From Neurospora intermedia (Eukaryota > Ascomycota > Sordariomycetes > Sordariales > Sordariaceae), in contig BTPP01000006.1 of assembly GCA_037102815.1 (NCBI GenBank), positions 930,001 to 994,000 on the forward strand: DNA of 64,000 bases. The letters are read 5' to 3'. Below are positions 36,736 through 51,999 of this stretch, one piece after another. Made by a program: the position numbers and the translations under genes. The notes under the pieces are model-generated. The model was not told the origin of the DNA, made no database searches, and saw only the letters and a program-made list of their open reading frames with translations. Position 1 is the first letter of the stretch. Each line of letters starts with the position of its first letter.

Positions 36736-39204
36736 TTTGGAATGGCTTCCGATTGTGATTGACGAACTTTTGCAATTAACAACCTATATAGGCCAAAGTG
36801 TCAGCTCTGACGTCCATCATGAAGCAACACTCCTTTTTCGTTTTGGAAAACCATACACCGTAGCGCATGGGGTAAGAAGGTAGTTCAAGCCCTGGCGGGT
36901 ATGTACCACCGTCAGCGTTGAGACTCGCAGACCGTTAGTCATTCATGACTAATGCCCGGCATCTTCACGACATGAAATACTACTCTCGAGGGGTCGGAAG
37001 TGATGTTGGAGACGCTCAGTTAAAACTATTTCTAGTAGGATCTCAAGGTGGATGTTTTTACAATTTAGAATCTCTTTACTTCACGAATCGCAGAAATTTA
37101 TGCTTCCGGAGAAGGTGTTGCGTAAGGATATGGAAACTACAGTAAGCCATCCTCTTTTCAGATATGTAGTCAAGTTGCTTTGGCGTCAGCTATCAGCCTT
37201 CCGATGCGCCGGCATGCAAAAGGACTGGACATCTGAGACTCTTTAAAAAAGAACCGCAATTCAACGGGGAACAGACGAGCTTGATCCAGCCTGTCAATCT
37301 GCCGGAGGAGAAGTTTGGAAGAAGAGAATAAGGGACAAAAAGCTCAACCGCCCAAGTCAAAGTTCGAACTGACCAGTTGCCGGCTCTGAGAATTGTACCA
37401 CCAGCACCGCGCACCGGGCACTGGTTTCCTAGCCCAACGATGGCTTGACCACGGAGAGGACCTGCTTGAACCCTTTGAATCCCAATCTTATGTACCCCGA
37501 GGGGAATTTGAACTGGCTGGTCATAATTGCCAACCGCACTAGCTCCAGTCAACCCCGTTGCGTCTTGGGATATGTTCGCTCTCTATCTACGATAGCGCCG
37601 GCCATTTTTGCCAGAGGCGTCCCGAAGTTGAAGATGATTTAGTACTGAATGGCATGAGATAGGCAACGAAGACAATGTCTGCCCTAACTGGTATCGTGGT
37701 TTCTGCTGCGCTCGCTGTTGCCACGAGACGCAGCCACTTGGGAAGTTGGGACAGTAAGCTATGTTGCCCCCATCAATATGCGAGTAATAGGAGACGAGTA
37801 TTCGGTCAACCCTCCCGCGCCTGATGATGTCCTCGTCCGAGGCATATCCTGACGCTGGCCTCGACAAGCGTCCACGCAACCTTGACCTGGCTTACAGCAT
37901 TTCAACCAGGTGACCGGTGCTTAATTAAGATACAATTGGCTTGACCGACTTCTACGTCTGGTCCTTCGTTAGTAAAGAGCTTGATAAATGTTGTACCTTA
38001 TGGAGCTAAGGTAGTGTTGGGTATCGAGGGCTTCAATGTGGGCTCGAAGATGCCGAGAGAGAATGACAATTGAGTTTCGATCCTCTGTATGTTATTGCGA
38101 TGGTCTTCGGAGTGTCATATCTTGCTAAATTGGTGATCGAAGGATCAAATATAACAAAGTAGGGGCGATACATCAAGGTGACTGTTTGAGGTAAGTGATG
38201 TTGACGGCAGTTAGTCTGGGAAGAGAACTCAGGCAGTACATGTAATGCCTGAACCAAGATGTTGACTGGCAGATAGCTACCAAACACGCATCTAAATCAC
38301 CAGTCCCGAAACTCTCCCTGCCGATAATGAAAACTTGTAGCTCGCGTTGGGTCCTAAGGAGATGCCGAGTCAGGTAAGTCACGAAAAAAGATCTGGTAAA
38401 ACTACCTGCATCTGATACAGACGATCGTTGAGGATCCGAATGACTTTGCGTGAAGCCTTTCACAAGTTCTTGCGCAGTGCAAGTCCAAGTTCCTCCCAAA
38501 GTCCCAGGTCGTTATCTCCCGCGGCTCAGTGCACGAGCATGGAGGGTGGCACGTGCTCCCTATCTACTTGGAAGCCAAGCAGTGCTTCATCACTACACTC
38601 ACGCCACCCTCCTTCGGCGTCACCCAGCCCAAGGTTTTGGAGAACCCCCCGATTTCAATTTCCCCATCAAAGCGCACATGGAGAAGACGTGACGGAACAG
38701 CTGCAGAAGGCCAAACGACTTTCTTTGCGTCGACCAGGGCCCCGTCTTTCAGTCCGATTGTGCCATCGTCAGCCCCATCCCACCACGCAACAAACACATT
38801 CTTTCTCGCAACAAGGTTCTCAAGGCTCTACAAAAAGGCGGTGCTGTCCCGTTCAACTAAAAGTAAGTTAAAGAGTTGGGCCTCAAGGTTCCTGGTCCAG
38901 TCCCCTCCCCATCCCTTGCTCCAGCCAGGTCCCGTCTTTTCGAAGGTCCACGGGAGCGGACCCCTCCCCACTTTTGTATTCCTTTTCCTCCACCATTGCA
39001 TCGGTGACCAACAACCTGACCACCTTGGCCTCGCTCCTACAGCCCGTTGCGCCAGCCTGACCCAAACCACCACGTTTCGATCCCGCTCATTCAGGTTTCT
39101 CTCACTAACCTGCCAACTTCACTTCCTTTACGCAACCAGGAGTTGACCGTATTGCACGCGACACAATCGCGACAAGCAGCTCTCCTATCAATCATACCAG
39201 CAAC
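36736..39204. other. Intergenic region tRNA-Glu / pab2
   Basis: About 2.5 kb. A 119-codon minus frame at 37193-37552 shows no domain I can name. The last about 700 nt are CT-rich and resemble a promoter plus leader for the downstream RNA-binding protein gene. Confidence 0.5.
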
Positions 39205-40016
39205 ATGTCGTCTGTGGTGAACGAGGGGGAGAAGCCCCAAGAGGCCGCTCAGGAGCAACAGGAGGAGGAGCAGCAGCAGCAGCAGCAGCAAGAGCAGCAA
39301 AACGCGGGAGACGATGTCAACGATGATGAGGTGCGCCAGCTCCGGCCCAAGCCCAGCGATACGATCCACCGTGTTTGCTTCCACGCGGAGTGCAGGCGCT
39401 AACACCAAGTAATCGTGAACAGGAGGAGATCTCGGCCATGAAGCGCCGTGTCGCCGAGATGGAAGAGGAGGCCGCCAAGCTCCGCGAGATGCAAGCTAGT
39501 CTGGACCAACAGCATCACGAGCTCACCGAGAACAAGGAGGATATTGACAGTCGGAGCATCTTTGTCGGAAACGTCGACTATTCGGCTTCGCCTGAGGAGA
39601 TCCAGGCGCACTTCCAGAGCTGCGGGTCCATCAACCGTGTCACCATCCTCCTCGACAAGTTCACCGGTCAACCCAAGGGGTACGCATCTCCTCTTCTTTC
39701 CCAGCTGATTACTCCCAAGTACGTACACTGACGGTGTCATTTATCCAATAGTTACGCGTATGTCGAATTCACCGAGCCTAGCCTGGTCGCACAAGCCCTT
39801 GTTCTCAACGAGAGTGTCTTCAAGGGCCGCAACATCAAGGTCGTCCCCAAGCGCACGAATATTCCCGGCATGTCGCGCGGCGGTCGAGGCGGTCGAGGTT
39901 CCTTCCGCGGAGGCGGTCGCGGGGGCTATTTCGGTGGACGGGGCGGTTTTCCTCCTAGGGGAGGCTACCGTGGCGGCTACCGTGGACGCGGCCGAGGAGG
40001 CTACGCTCCTTACTAG
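39205..40016 (+). CDS. pab2: Pab2/PABPN1-like nuclear poly(A)-binding protein
   Basis: Nuclear RNA-binding protein that in fission yeast (Pab2) and animals (PABPN1) binds poly(A) and links polyadenylation to exosome processing. Exons are 39205-39330, 39423-39679 and 39752-40016, giving 215 residues. The N-terminal acidic/Gln-rich segment includes a Q7 run. A coiled coil follows at about 43-82 ([19 protein letters not shown]). A single RRM lies at about 87-163 with RNP2 SIFVGNVDY and RNP1 KGYAYVEF, the latter assembled across the second intron. The C-terminal tail is rich in RGG/RGGY, the usual arginine-methylation substrate. The order acidic region, coiled coil, RRM, RGG tail is diagnostic for PABPN1/Pab2. 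The first intron has an uncommon donor (GTGCGC) but a good GCTAAC branch site. Confidence 0.93.
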
Positions 40017-43000
40017 TTTTTTTTTGGTGGTGGTCTGACATACGGCACAGGATCCCGCATCCATCAGGACAATCAGAGCCGTATGCGGCCCCTCTCTGAC
40101 ATCCGCAGACACTACCTGGAATTGTGAAGATGGGCTCGATCTCATCTGAGCTGGTACCACCATCAGGCAACCCGGTGTACGTGTTGCTCATGATTCATGG
40201 GAACGTTTTTTCCCCTTTGATGGCTGTAAGATTAGGATATATCAGCAGGGAAGAGGAGGACACTTGAATGGTGGAGGAAGGGAAGGGTTCGTTGTCTTGG
40301 CCTGTTTTTGCACCATGGGAGCAATGGGATTTTCAAAGTTTTCATTTTGGCTGCGCGTATCGGCAAGGCGTCAATGGGTGGGAGGGCAAAACGAAGGAAA
40401 ACGCCAATTCCATATGCTCTTTTATTTGTTCTTCGTTTATTCATGTCACGTTCAATTTTTGTATTTGATATTTGGCATAAGCGCCGCCTACTACTTTTCG
40501 GTTCGACATTTGCTACGGCTATGTCTGCTCAGGGGAATCATCAGCGAAGTTGCTTAATATGGGCTGTCTGTTACCGCTAGCCATCACCACATAATGACTA
40601 GCTTTGGCAACAATTGAAGCTATCACTTGACACTTCACTCTGCGAGTATGTGCTCGAATTAGTGTAGCGATGCTACTTCATTCACACCGCTATTGTTTTG
40701 TTCCGACACTGAAAAGAAAGAAAGAAGAAAGAGTCCACGGATCGTCAGATGCCAGGTGCCGCCGCCTTCGCCGCGAACCTACATCTCAACATTTTCCACC
40801 GAGGTTGAACGACTGCAATATATAAAGGGGCATACCAATGACACCTCAACAGACACCCACCCACCTGCCGCAAGACGTCTTTGCTCCGATAAGACCGACG
40901 GCGGGTTGTGGTGAAATTCGAAGAGGCTGGTTTTTGAGGCATAGTAGAGTGAGTAGAAGAGCTAGTATACGCGGATTGCGCATTACCACTTTTGAAAAGT
41001 GTCGAACAAAGGGCGCTCCACTTTTGCTGTCTCGCTTCGTTCAATGATGACAGCCACTAGTGTAGTGTACATACCTAGTGTACATATGATGGGCATGCCT
41101 CCATGAACTCCCCATCGTCAAAAGCACCTCAACAAAAAAAAAAAAAAGAAACCTCGATTGAAAATACAGAGATGCAGCAACGCCCCGCAGTTCCGTCGCA
41201 CGCGAGGGGTACGGTAGGTATTAAAATGGAGATGACGGGCGTTTATGTCAGTGATGCGCTATTGTTGGAACAGCAGCGTCTCGGTCGGCGGCAACGGGGG
41301 TACACTACATGTACTGGGATGCGCTAGCCTAGAACGCCTTTTTGCACCCCGTGCGGTGTATCGTCGTTATGGGATGTAGAGGTGCTGAGTGTGCGTTGAA
41401 TTGTCAAGGTTGAGTTGGAGTGTTCACTTTCCTAATTGACTGCCTCTGGAGGTTTCTTCAAAGTTCGGTAGTGACTTGATATCTGATAGATCTGCGCAAG
41501 ATCATCATCATCCCCGATCGTTGGGCTACCTCTTGTGTAGGTAAGTCTAGAGTTTTTGGAACAGACTGCTTCTACTACAATCTTGGCGTTCCCTGGAGGG
41601 ACCTCGGAGCTTGGGGCGGTCGGTGGAGGGCCTTTCCTACCTACCTAGTCATGGAAAGGCATTCAGGCCAACATGGCTATTCTAACTCTCTGTGTCGATG
41701 ACTGAACCGTGATCCATGGGGTATTTTCATCACAGGGCATCAACTCCTAAAAAAAGACACGGGACTATGTGATCCATGTACAAGTACACCCAGGTTTGCT
41801 CTTTGTGTGCCAATGATGTTGTTGATGTTGATCTCGAGATCTGGATGCCGTGCCAAGCATGGAGTGAATGTGGCCCCCTGGGAGTCTGGGACTCGAATGA
41901 CCCGACCAACTACAACTTAAGAGAGGAAGTGGAAGTCCGTGCCGCACTGTGCGCACCTTCCGCTTCAGTTTTCGCTCTTTGCAGGCTTCTGCTAACTAGT
42001 TCCTGGCCTAAAAGTAGCCACTCGTTAATGCGATACCTGAGCTACTAACTGCAAAGTTAAGCTTTTCACACAGAGTCTGCTAGGCCAGCCATACATTCTG
42101 TTAGTGCCGCTGAACCGTTATCTCTTGTCACCTCCCCCGGGTCTCTTCACCAATGCTATCCAACTTGGACTGTCAATTTCTTGGCTTGGTTCATTGCACC
42201 ATTGCACCTTTGCAACATCGCAAGACGTCCAGGTTCCTCGGTCGTTTTCCCTCCCATCCTTTGGCTGGGTTCTATCATCCGTCGGTTGCAACTTAGTGAA
42301 GAAGGTCTTTGAGCTCTTCACCTGGACCTTCTTGGGGTTGGTCCGTCGAACCCAAGCTCACCCACCCGCCACTTCCAGCAGCTTCACCGCGACAAAAAAC
42401 GACAGCATTCAACCTCAACACTACTAACTAGACTCGAGGTACCCTTATTACCAGACGAACCTAGACATCCGAGCGAGTTTACACTACCTACTGGTTGATC
42501 CACAGAAGTGATTTCACAAGTATCAGACCTGCCTTGCCGACTTTGCTAGTACAGAGATTACTTAGTATTACCAAGCCACAGCCGTCCAACCTTGGCCTCT
42601 TGGATTGCTTGGCCTTTCCTTGCAGTTCGCCTTCCGCCGCCGTGACTACCTGACAGCGTAAGATACCCAAAGCGGGGGGGCCGGCTGGCCACACACGCAC
42701 GACTTACCAAGAGCAGCACAGCCTCACCACCTACGGGCGCTCAAGAGTCCCTCTAGCTTCCATCCGTCCACCACCTACTGCCACCTACAGAATTTCATCC
42801 ACCCTGCCGCATCCATTCCGTTGCCAGTGACTGCGCGTTCTCGTCAACGTCAGTGTCCATCGCAGCGAGAGTTGGCCCTTTTGTATCAATCATTCAGCCT
42901 GCTTGTACCATCGTCGACCTGTCCTCCTTTCATCCCCGCCCCGCCTGCATTCAGCCGCGAGTCCTCGATCCCAAACGAGCGAGAGCGACCGACTACCCGA

Positions 43001-43092
43001 CCCGATTGCGACCAGCCTCTGCTTGGTCCAAGAAACGAGACGAAAACATAAAGCCCCGCGTGCGAGTTTGTTGACGCGCTCCATCTGCAACA
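40017..43092. other. Intergenic region pab2 / rsp5
   Basis: About 3.1 kb without a supportable gene. It contains an A13-14 run at about 41134-41147, tacctacctag-type repeats near 41638-41648, and a pyrimidine-rich 5' leader-like stretch from about 42100 to the rsp5 start. Confidence 0.5.
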
Positions 43093-46012
<2,920 letters not shown>

Positions 46013-47021
46013 AAGGACAAAAACAGGGGCGATTAATCATGGAAAGAGGGACGAATATGGTGATATGGGATATGGTGGCAGGGCTGCGATGGCTGCATGA
46101 AGGAAAGAACGGTACTGCTACACGAGTATTGGGTGGCATGCGTCGAATTTATGATAGCATCAGCTTTCTTTTTCTTATCAAATTATTTTCCGACCCCTTT
46201 TGGTTTCTTTTTAGTTTGGTGCGAAGTTCATTGGCACCGGAGATTACTACTGTTACCTCGCCCCTCCCCGGTGCACAAGAGCTGTATATAAATGGATTAT
46301 TTTGCTTGTTATTGATCCTTCAAGTAGTGAGCTTCAGCATCCTCCTGCTGGTATACGTTTAAGTGTGTTGGTGTTATGGAATTAGGCAATGCCAAGTTTG
46401 TGCATACAACGATTACCCTGGAGACAAAGAGGAGGGCGTGTGGTTTATGTTTGCCATTCAGGAACCAGGAGATGGGTTGTAAGTTTACCGCATAGTTACT
46501 ACACTAGACACAATTTGATGTCCCACTAAGGGACCCATACAATGTGCGTCATCCCGTAGGGATACCGGTACTCGCTATGTACACTAAGCAGTCGATACTG
46601 CAGAGCATCCTGGCTGTACAAGTTGTCTTGGTTCTGTCAACCATATCCGCTCCTCGACGTTTGACTTGCTTGGAAGTTCACTTGATGGATCGAGATCCCG
46701 GTCAGACCCGGCCGAGCACTTCGGAAGACGTTGCGGCTCCGGCAGTCCGGTTAATATTCGCGGCCGGCGTGGGGGTTCCTGCATTATCGCACGGCAGATA
46801 AACGGGAAATCTGGATGCATGACAGTGACATCGGGGCAAATATTCCTCTTTGTCTCTCCGAACTTTTTGGCAAATCTGTTTGGCACATTTTGTGTAACTC
46901 CGACGTTCATTTGAGGGGAACCACCTCTATTCATCACATCAGTTTCTCCGTTGCCAACACTCGCCGCAAAGAAGACAGCGCGAGGTGGTCACACTCATCA
47001 CCAAAGCACCAAGAGCAGCAA
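46013..47021. other. Intergenic region rsp5 / amidohydrolase
   Basis: About 1 kb between genes on the same strand: the rsp5 3' UTR, then the promoter of the next gene. No additional gene is seen. Confidence 0.5.
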
Positions 47022-49149
47022 ATGGCGCCACCACCCCCCCGCTCCCCAGGAGTCCTCTACTGGGCTCCCCGCCTCTCGCTCGGCGCCTTAGCCATCGCCT
47101 TCCTCATCCACCTCAACCACCCCGCCTCCTCCTTTTCCCTCTTCAGCCCCAACACCATCCGCAACTCCGATTCTGCCATCACAGCAAAGACCTACTGCTA
47201 CACCTCCGTTCTCACCTCCGCCGGCTCTTCTAGAGAAGCCGACTGCTTCTCCGTTTCCCTCAATGGCAGATTTACAAAGGTGTTTCACTCGGCGGAGGAT
47301 GTCTTGATTGTGGGGGATAATGATTATTTCGATGAGGATGGGGGGAACAACATGGTGGTGGAGACGAAAGCGGGACACGTTATCCCGGGCATTTGGGATG
47401 GCCATGGACATCTAGTTCAGTATGGAGAGTTTTTGCATTCGGTGGATCTGTTCGGAGCGGGCAGTGTGGAAATGGTGAGGGAGAGAGTTAGGGAATATTT
47501 GCAGGAGAGGGAAAGGGAGGGGAGCGATGTTGGAAGTAAGGAAAATTGGTAAGTTAATGAAAGGAGTGGGTTGAGTGAGTAGATTGGGGGTCAGAATGAT
47601 GGGGGAGGGGAATACGCACTGCGTGTTGCGCAGAAGGAAAAGTGAGAGGACGGCTGGCTAACAGACTTTGATACATCATAGGGCGAGAGGTGTTGGTTGG
47701 GATCAGATGGTGTTGGGGGAGATGCCTAGTGCTGTAAGTATCTGTTATGCTTCGGAAGAGAAATAAACGAAAGGGTTGCTAACAAGTCACCACCAGGCCA
47801 TGCTCGAGTCCGACCCAGCTCTCAAGGGCAAATACATCATGCTCGACCGAGTCGACGTGCATTGTACCTGGGTCTCGCAGGCCATCTTGAACCTTATTCC
47901 TGCCGAGTCGCTCCCGGAGGAGGTCCCCGGTGGCGAGATCATTCGGGAACCGGGCCTAGGAGTCTTCTGCGACAACGCCATGGACATCGTCACTTCACTA
48001 TGGCCCAAGCCCGACGCCGAGCGCAAGAAGACCTTCCTCAAAACTGCCATGAAGGAGCTGCACAAGGTCGGGTTGGTCGGCATGAACGACGCCGGCGTGA
48101 CGCCGACCGACCTGAAGGTGTATGACGAAGCCAGCCGGAACGAAGACTGGTGGACTCTCCGCGTGTACGCCATGATTGAGTGCGGCGAGCGCAATGTCTT
48201 CTGCCCGCTCGAGGCCGACTCTGTCAGAACCCAGCACGAAGACGGTATGCTCACCATCCGCAGCGTCAAGCTCTTTGCCGACGGTGCCTTGGGGTCCTGG
48301 GGCAGCGCCATGATCGATCCTTACTCCGACAAACCTTCCACTCGTGGCTCCCTGCTCGTCAACGGCTCAACCCTCGAGTCTCTCGCCCGCTCCTGGTCCA
48401 ACGCGGGGTACCAAGTCAACATCCACGCCATCGGCGACCTGGCCAACCGGTACGCCATCGACGCCCTCGAAGCCGCCCTCAAAGACGCCTGCGATCTTTC
48501 CGACGGAAAGACACTTAAGGACTGCCAGCAAGCCTCCCACCGCTTCCGCATCGAACACTCACAAATCATCCACCCCACCGACCAAGCCCGCATCCGTGAC
48601 CTAGGCATCATCCCCTCCATCCAGCCCACGCACGCCACCTCGGACATGGCCTACGCCGAGTTACGCTTGGGCCCCGAGCGCACCGCCACCGAAGCTTATC
48701 GTATGCGCAGCTTGATTCACGAACTGGGAGTCCAGCCTGTTTTGGGGTCCGACTTCCCCGTTGAGCCGCCCAACCCGTTTGAGGGCATGTACGCGGCCGT
48801 AACGAGGAAGAACCCGCATACGGGCAAGGGAGCTGATGGTGGCGATAAGGGTTGGTATACTGATGAAGCGCTGAGTCTCAAGGAGGCGCTTTCAGGCTTT
48901 ACCAAGGGGGTGGCGGGCGGGATGTTTACAGAGGGGAAGACGGGTGTTATTGAAGAGGGTGCATTTGCGGATTGGGTGGTGCTTGATGAGCCGTTGGAAG
49001 TGTTGGCCGCTAGGGACAACGGGGAGGGATTGAGGAAGATTAAGGTTAGGGAAACGTGGGTCGGTGGCAGGAAGGTGTATGATCGGGAGGAGAAGGTGGC
49101 GAAGAAGGTAGTGAATAATGGGGAGGAGGGGGTGAGGGAGGGTTTGTGA
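47022..49149 (+). CDS. Membrane-anchored amidohydrolase of the YtcJ-like (amidohydrolase 3) family
   Basis: Predicted metal-dependent hydrolase of an unknown amide or related substrate. Exons are 47022-47548, 47682-47733 and 47797-49149, giving 643 residues. A short basic N-terminus precedes one hydrophobic helix at about 14-30, most simply a signal anchor that places the enzyme in the ER, secretory or vacuolar lumen. The metal-binding motif IPGIWDGHGH has H128 and H130. Further family landmarks are GMNDAG, SVKLFADGALGS, NIHAIGD, EHSQIIHP, GSDFPVEPPNPFEG and the C-terminal WVGGRKVYD. The 52-nt middle exon restores ENWARGVGWDQM, also typical of this family. Two short insertions of variable charge lie near 150-170. 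Relatives include AepA-like regulators and YtcJ; none gives a firm substrate. Confidence 0.9.
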
Positions 49150-49613
49150 AGGAGTTGTGAAGAAACTGTGAAGGTGAGAGTAACCAGCAAAGGTTGCAAA
49201 CATGGATGATGTTATGTATGATGGATGCTATGACTGAATGACGTACAACGATGGTATACACGACAAGAGATAAAAGGGTCGTGTGAACTAGAACGTGTTT
49301 TGGTTCTTTGTTGAATTAGGCAAGATCTATCCAAAGAGACTATGTCAGCGTCCCTCCACTTTCTGTTATCACCGTCTTGACCGTTTGGACAAGAAATCAA
49401 TGATTTCCTTTCTTGTTCTATTTCAAACTATCTATTACGACGAAGAGCAGTAAAGAGGCAGAACACAGACAAAGATCACCAAGGAACCGAAGACCAAACT
49501 CGCTTGCGATCTATAGTTACGATATTGACCTACGCGTTTTCAATCACCCATCATTAGTCATCTCTCATTAGCCAGCAACCACATCTACCATATGGCATCC
49601 CTCAGGCCCCTCC
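49150..49613. other. Convergent intergenic region
   Basis: 464 bp between the 3' ends of the amidohydrolase and nitronate monooxygenase genes. Nothing beyond presumed 3' UTRs is seen. Confidence 0.5.
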
Positions 49614-51207
49614 TTAAGCAGCAAAAGCCTGAATCTTCTTGATCCTCTCTTTGGCCTCTTCCCTCAACTCCCTAACAATATCACCAGCTGGCTTCTGGTC
49701 CTTTATCAGACCCACAGCAGTCCCGCTGCACATAGACATACCAGTTAGCAAACCGCACCAACAACCTTTTTGCAAGATAAAGGAAAGAAGAGAGAGAGAG
49801 AAAAAAAAAAAAAAAAAAAAAAAACATACGACCAAGTCACAGCCCGCGAGTTATCCCCAGAGCTCGCTGCCTCCTTGAACTTCTTGTGATTCTCTTCAAA
49901 GGGGACACCGGCCGCGTGGTCGTCGTAAGAGGCATTGCGAACGGCTCGCCCGTCGTAGACGTTGTGCCAGATTGTGTTGCTGTTGATTTGGTCATGGAAA
50001 TGGGATCTGTAATTTGGTTGTCAGTAGGCTACTGGTGTGCAGTTCAGGGTTAAGAGGGTATGACTAACTTGACGGTGTTGAGACCACCATCATTTGTCTC
50101 GAGGATGACCTTCCTGCGGAACTCGGGGGTGGAAGCTTCGACTGCTACGGTGAACTGAAAGGGAGGCTTGTCAGTACTTCTTTTCCCATCCAGAAGGAGG
50201 GGGGAAAGGGGGAGGGGAGATCTGGTGAAGAACTTACCCTAGTACCCAATACCACACCCTCGGCGCCTATTAATCAATTTAACCAGGTAGTTAGCACATC
50301 GTTACCCATCTCCTCATATCCACCCACCACTTATCCTCATCCATTTCACTTCACTTCACTTCCGCAGAGAGAACACAGAAAGAAAACTCACCAAGACCCA
50401 GCGCCCCTACCACCCCCCTCCCATCCGCCACACCTCCCGCCGCCACAACCACCACCTCTCGATCCTTGAACTCTCTATCAAGCATATCCCTAACCTCGGG
50501 CACCAAACTCACAATCCCACTCCCTGTAGCAAGCTGATGCCCTCCCGCATCGATACCTTGCGCAACAATCACATCTGCCCCATCTGCCGCCGCCTTCCTT
50601 GCATCTTTCACCGTGCCCACTTGAAAGAATACCACGAACCCCGAAGCGTGAAGAGCGTCGATGATTTGCTTCGCTGTTCCCTTTGCGCCAGGCTCGGAAG
50701 AGGACTCGAAATCCGGGTCGTTGGCGAAGAGCCAGACTGCTTGTGGGGAGTGTTCGATCAGGATGGGCAGGACGGTGTCGGTTACGTAGGGGACGGAGAT
50801 GGTGTGGGTGAGGATGAGGCCGACGCCAATGCCGGGGAGAGGGGTGAGGGGGCGGTCGGTAAGACCGAGACGGCTGCGGGTGGAGGCGAGTTCGGTGGAG
50901 AGGGCGGTTAGGTGGGAGGAGCCGGGACGGAAGTCGGAGCCGCCGGCAACAAAGCCTGGAAAAAGGTTGCGCGGTGGTGTTAGTGCTGTGGGGTGTAGAT
51001 GAGATGGGTGAGTGGTAATAAGAGAAGGGGAGACGAACCAATACCGCCGGCCTTGGATACCTCGGCCGCAAGAGTACCGTTGGCGATGAGATACATGGGG
51101 GCGCTGATGATGACGGGGTTCTTGGTGGTGGGGAACCAGGAGTTCACCTTCGTAAGGGCCGCTTGGGCGGATTCCTCCTTCTTGCTGCTGTGGCCTGGGA
51201 AGTGCAT
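49614..51207 (-). CDS. Nitronate monooxygenase (2-nitropropane dioxygenase family, FMN)
   Basis: FMN-dependent oxidation of alkyl nitronates such as propionate 3-nitronate, a detoxification role known for the Neurospora enzyme. Six exons: 51207-51039, 50955-50392, 50266-50238, 50154-50069, 50006-49830 and 49725-49614, giving 378 residues. TIM-barrel landmarks: PVIISAPMYLIANG near the N-terminus (FMN phosphate and start of barrel); GGIGFVAGGSD across the first intron; FFQVGTVKDARKAAADGADVIVAQG; the FMN-binding DAGGHQ; VVAAGGVADGRG; then GAEGVVLGTR from a 29-nt exon. FTVAVEAS and a Lys/Glu-rich C-terminus follow. The fifth intron contains an A25 run (plus strand) just after the donor. The fold is certain; substrate preference is inferred. 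Five introns is many for this family. Confidence 0.93.
49800..49824. repeat. A25 homopolymer inside an intron
   Basis: Reads as T25 on the coding strand, just inside the fifth intron of the nitronate monooxygenase gene and about 5 nt from the splice donor. Confidence 0.85.
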
Positions 51208-51999
51208 GTTTATTGGTATATCTTGTTGATTCTGATTTCAAGTGTCTTTGGTGTTGTTGTTATTGTTGGTGAATGATTGTGGGACAGAGCTTCAAGCGAG
51301 GTGAGGTGCGGGGTGACGGTATGCTTATATAAATACTCCAACTCGGCGATGAGGTTCTCCGCGGAGGTTGTTCTTACACCACAACTCAAAGTGGAGAAGG
51401 GTCACTCTTATATACGACAACAGCCGATCGCTTTCCGGTGGCTATGTTGAGTAACTTGCGACTTTCTCGAAAACTTGTTGTAATACTGAACGATTTCCTG
51501 ATTGGGATGTTTGGTATGGGTCCGGACATGGGGTGAATTACCGAGGAGAATAGGTGATTCACACTTGCACCGTTCCTTTCCCCGCAAGGTCTCTCGGTCA
51601 AATAGTTAATTATTGACAGATGAAATCCAAACTTGGGGAGAAAAGGAAGCATGAAATCAGAGATCCTGAGCGGATAGTATATATATCTCCAAGATGAGGC
51701 GGGCAATGCCATTCAATCAAAAAAGTCGCGGTCATAGGTGAATGTATAGAACTGTCTGTTTTTGGATCAGTCATCAAAATGATCTATCTGCTAGATGACG
51801 TTGTGGGTCTGGTAGCCCCAATCCGCTGTCTGTCTATTCGATGTTGTCCTTTGAGCTATCCGAGGCCTTTGAACAAAGCTATGTGCACCAGATGAGTTGC
51901 TGTCAATCGTTGTCAAGAGCTTCAAGGCTCCGTATCCCTTTGGTCCTTGGCATGGGCAACATACTCTCACCTGCATGATCGCATAAGCATTGGCAGCCA
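51208..51999. other. Intergenic region nitronate monooxygenase / SPX gene
   Basis: About 790 bp: promoter of the nitronate monooxygenase and 3' flank of the SPX gene, both on the minus strand. No other feature is seen. Confidence 0.5.

Noticed and set aside
37193-37552. 119-codon minus-strand frame after the tRNA gene
   Set aside because: Looks protein-like in parts but I can name no family, and there are no credible splice partners.
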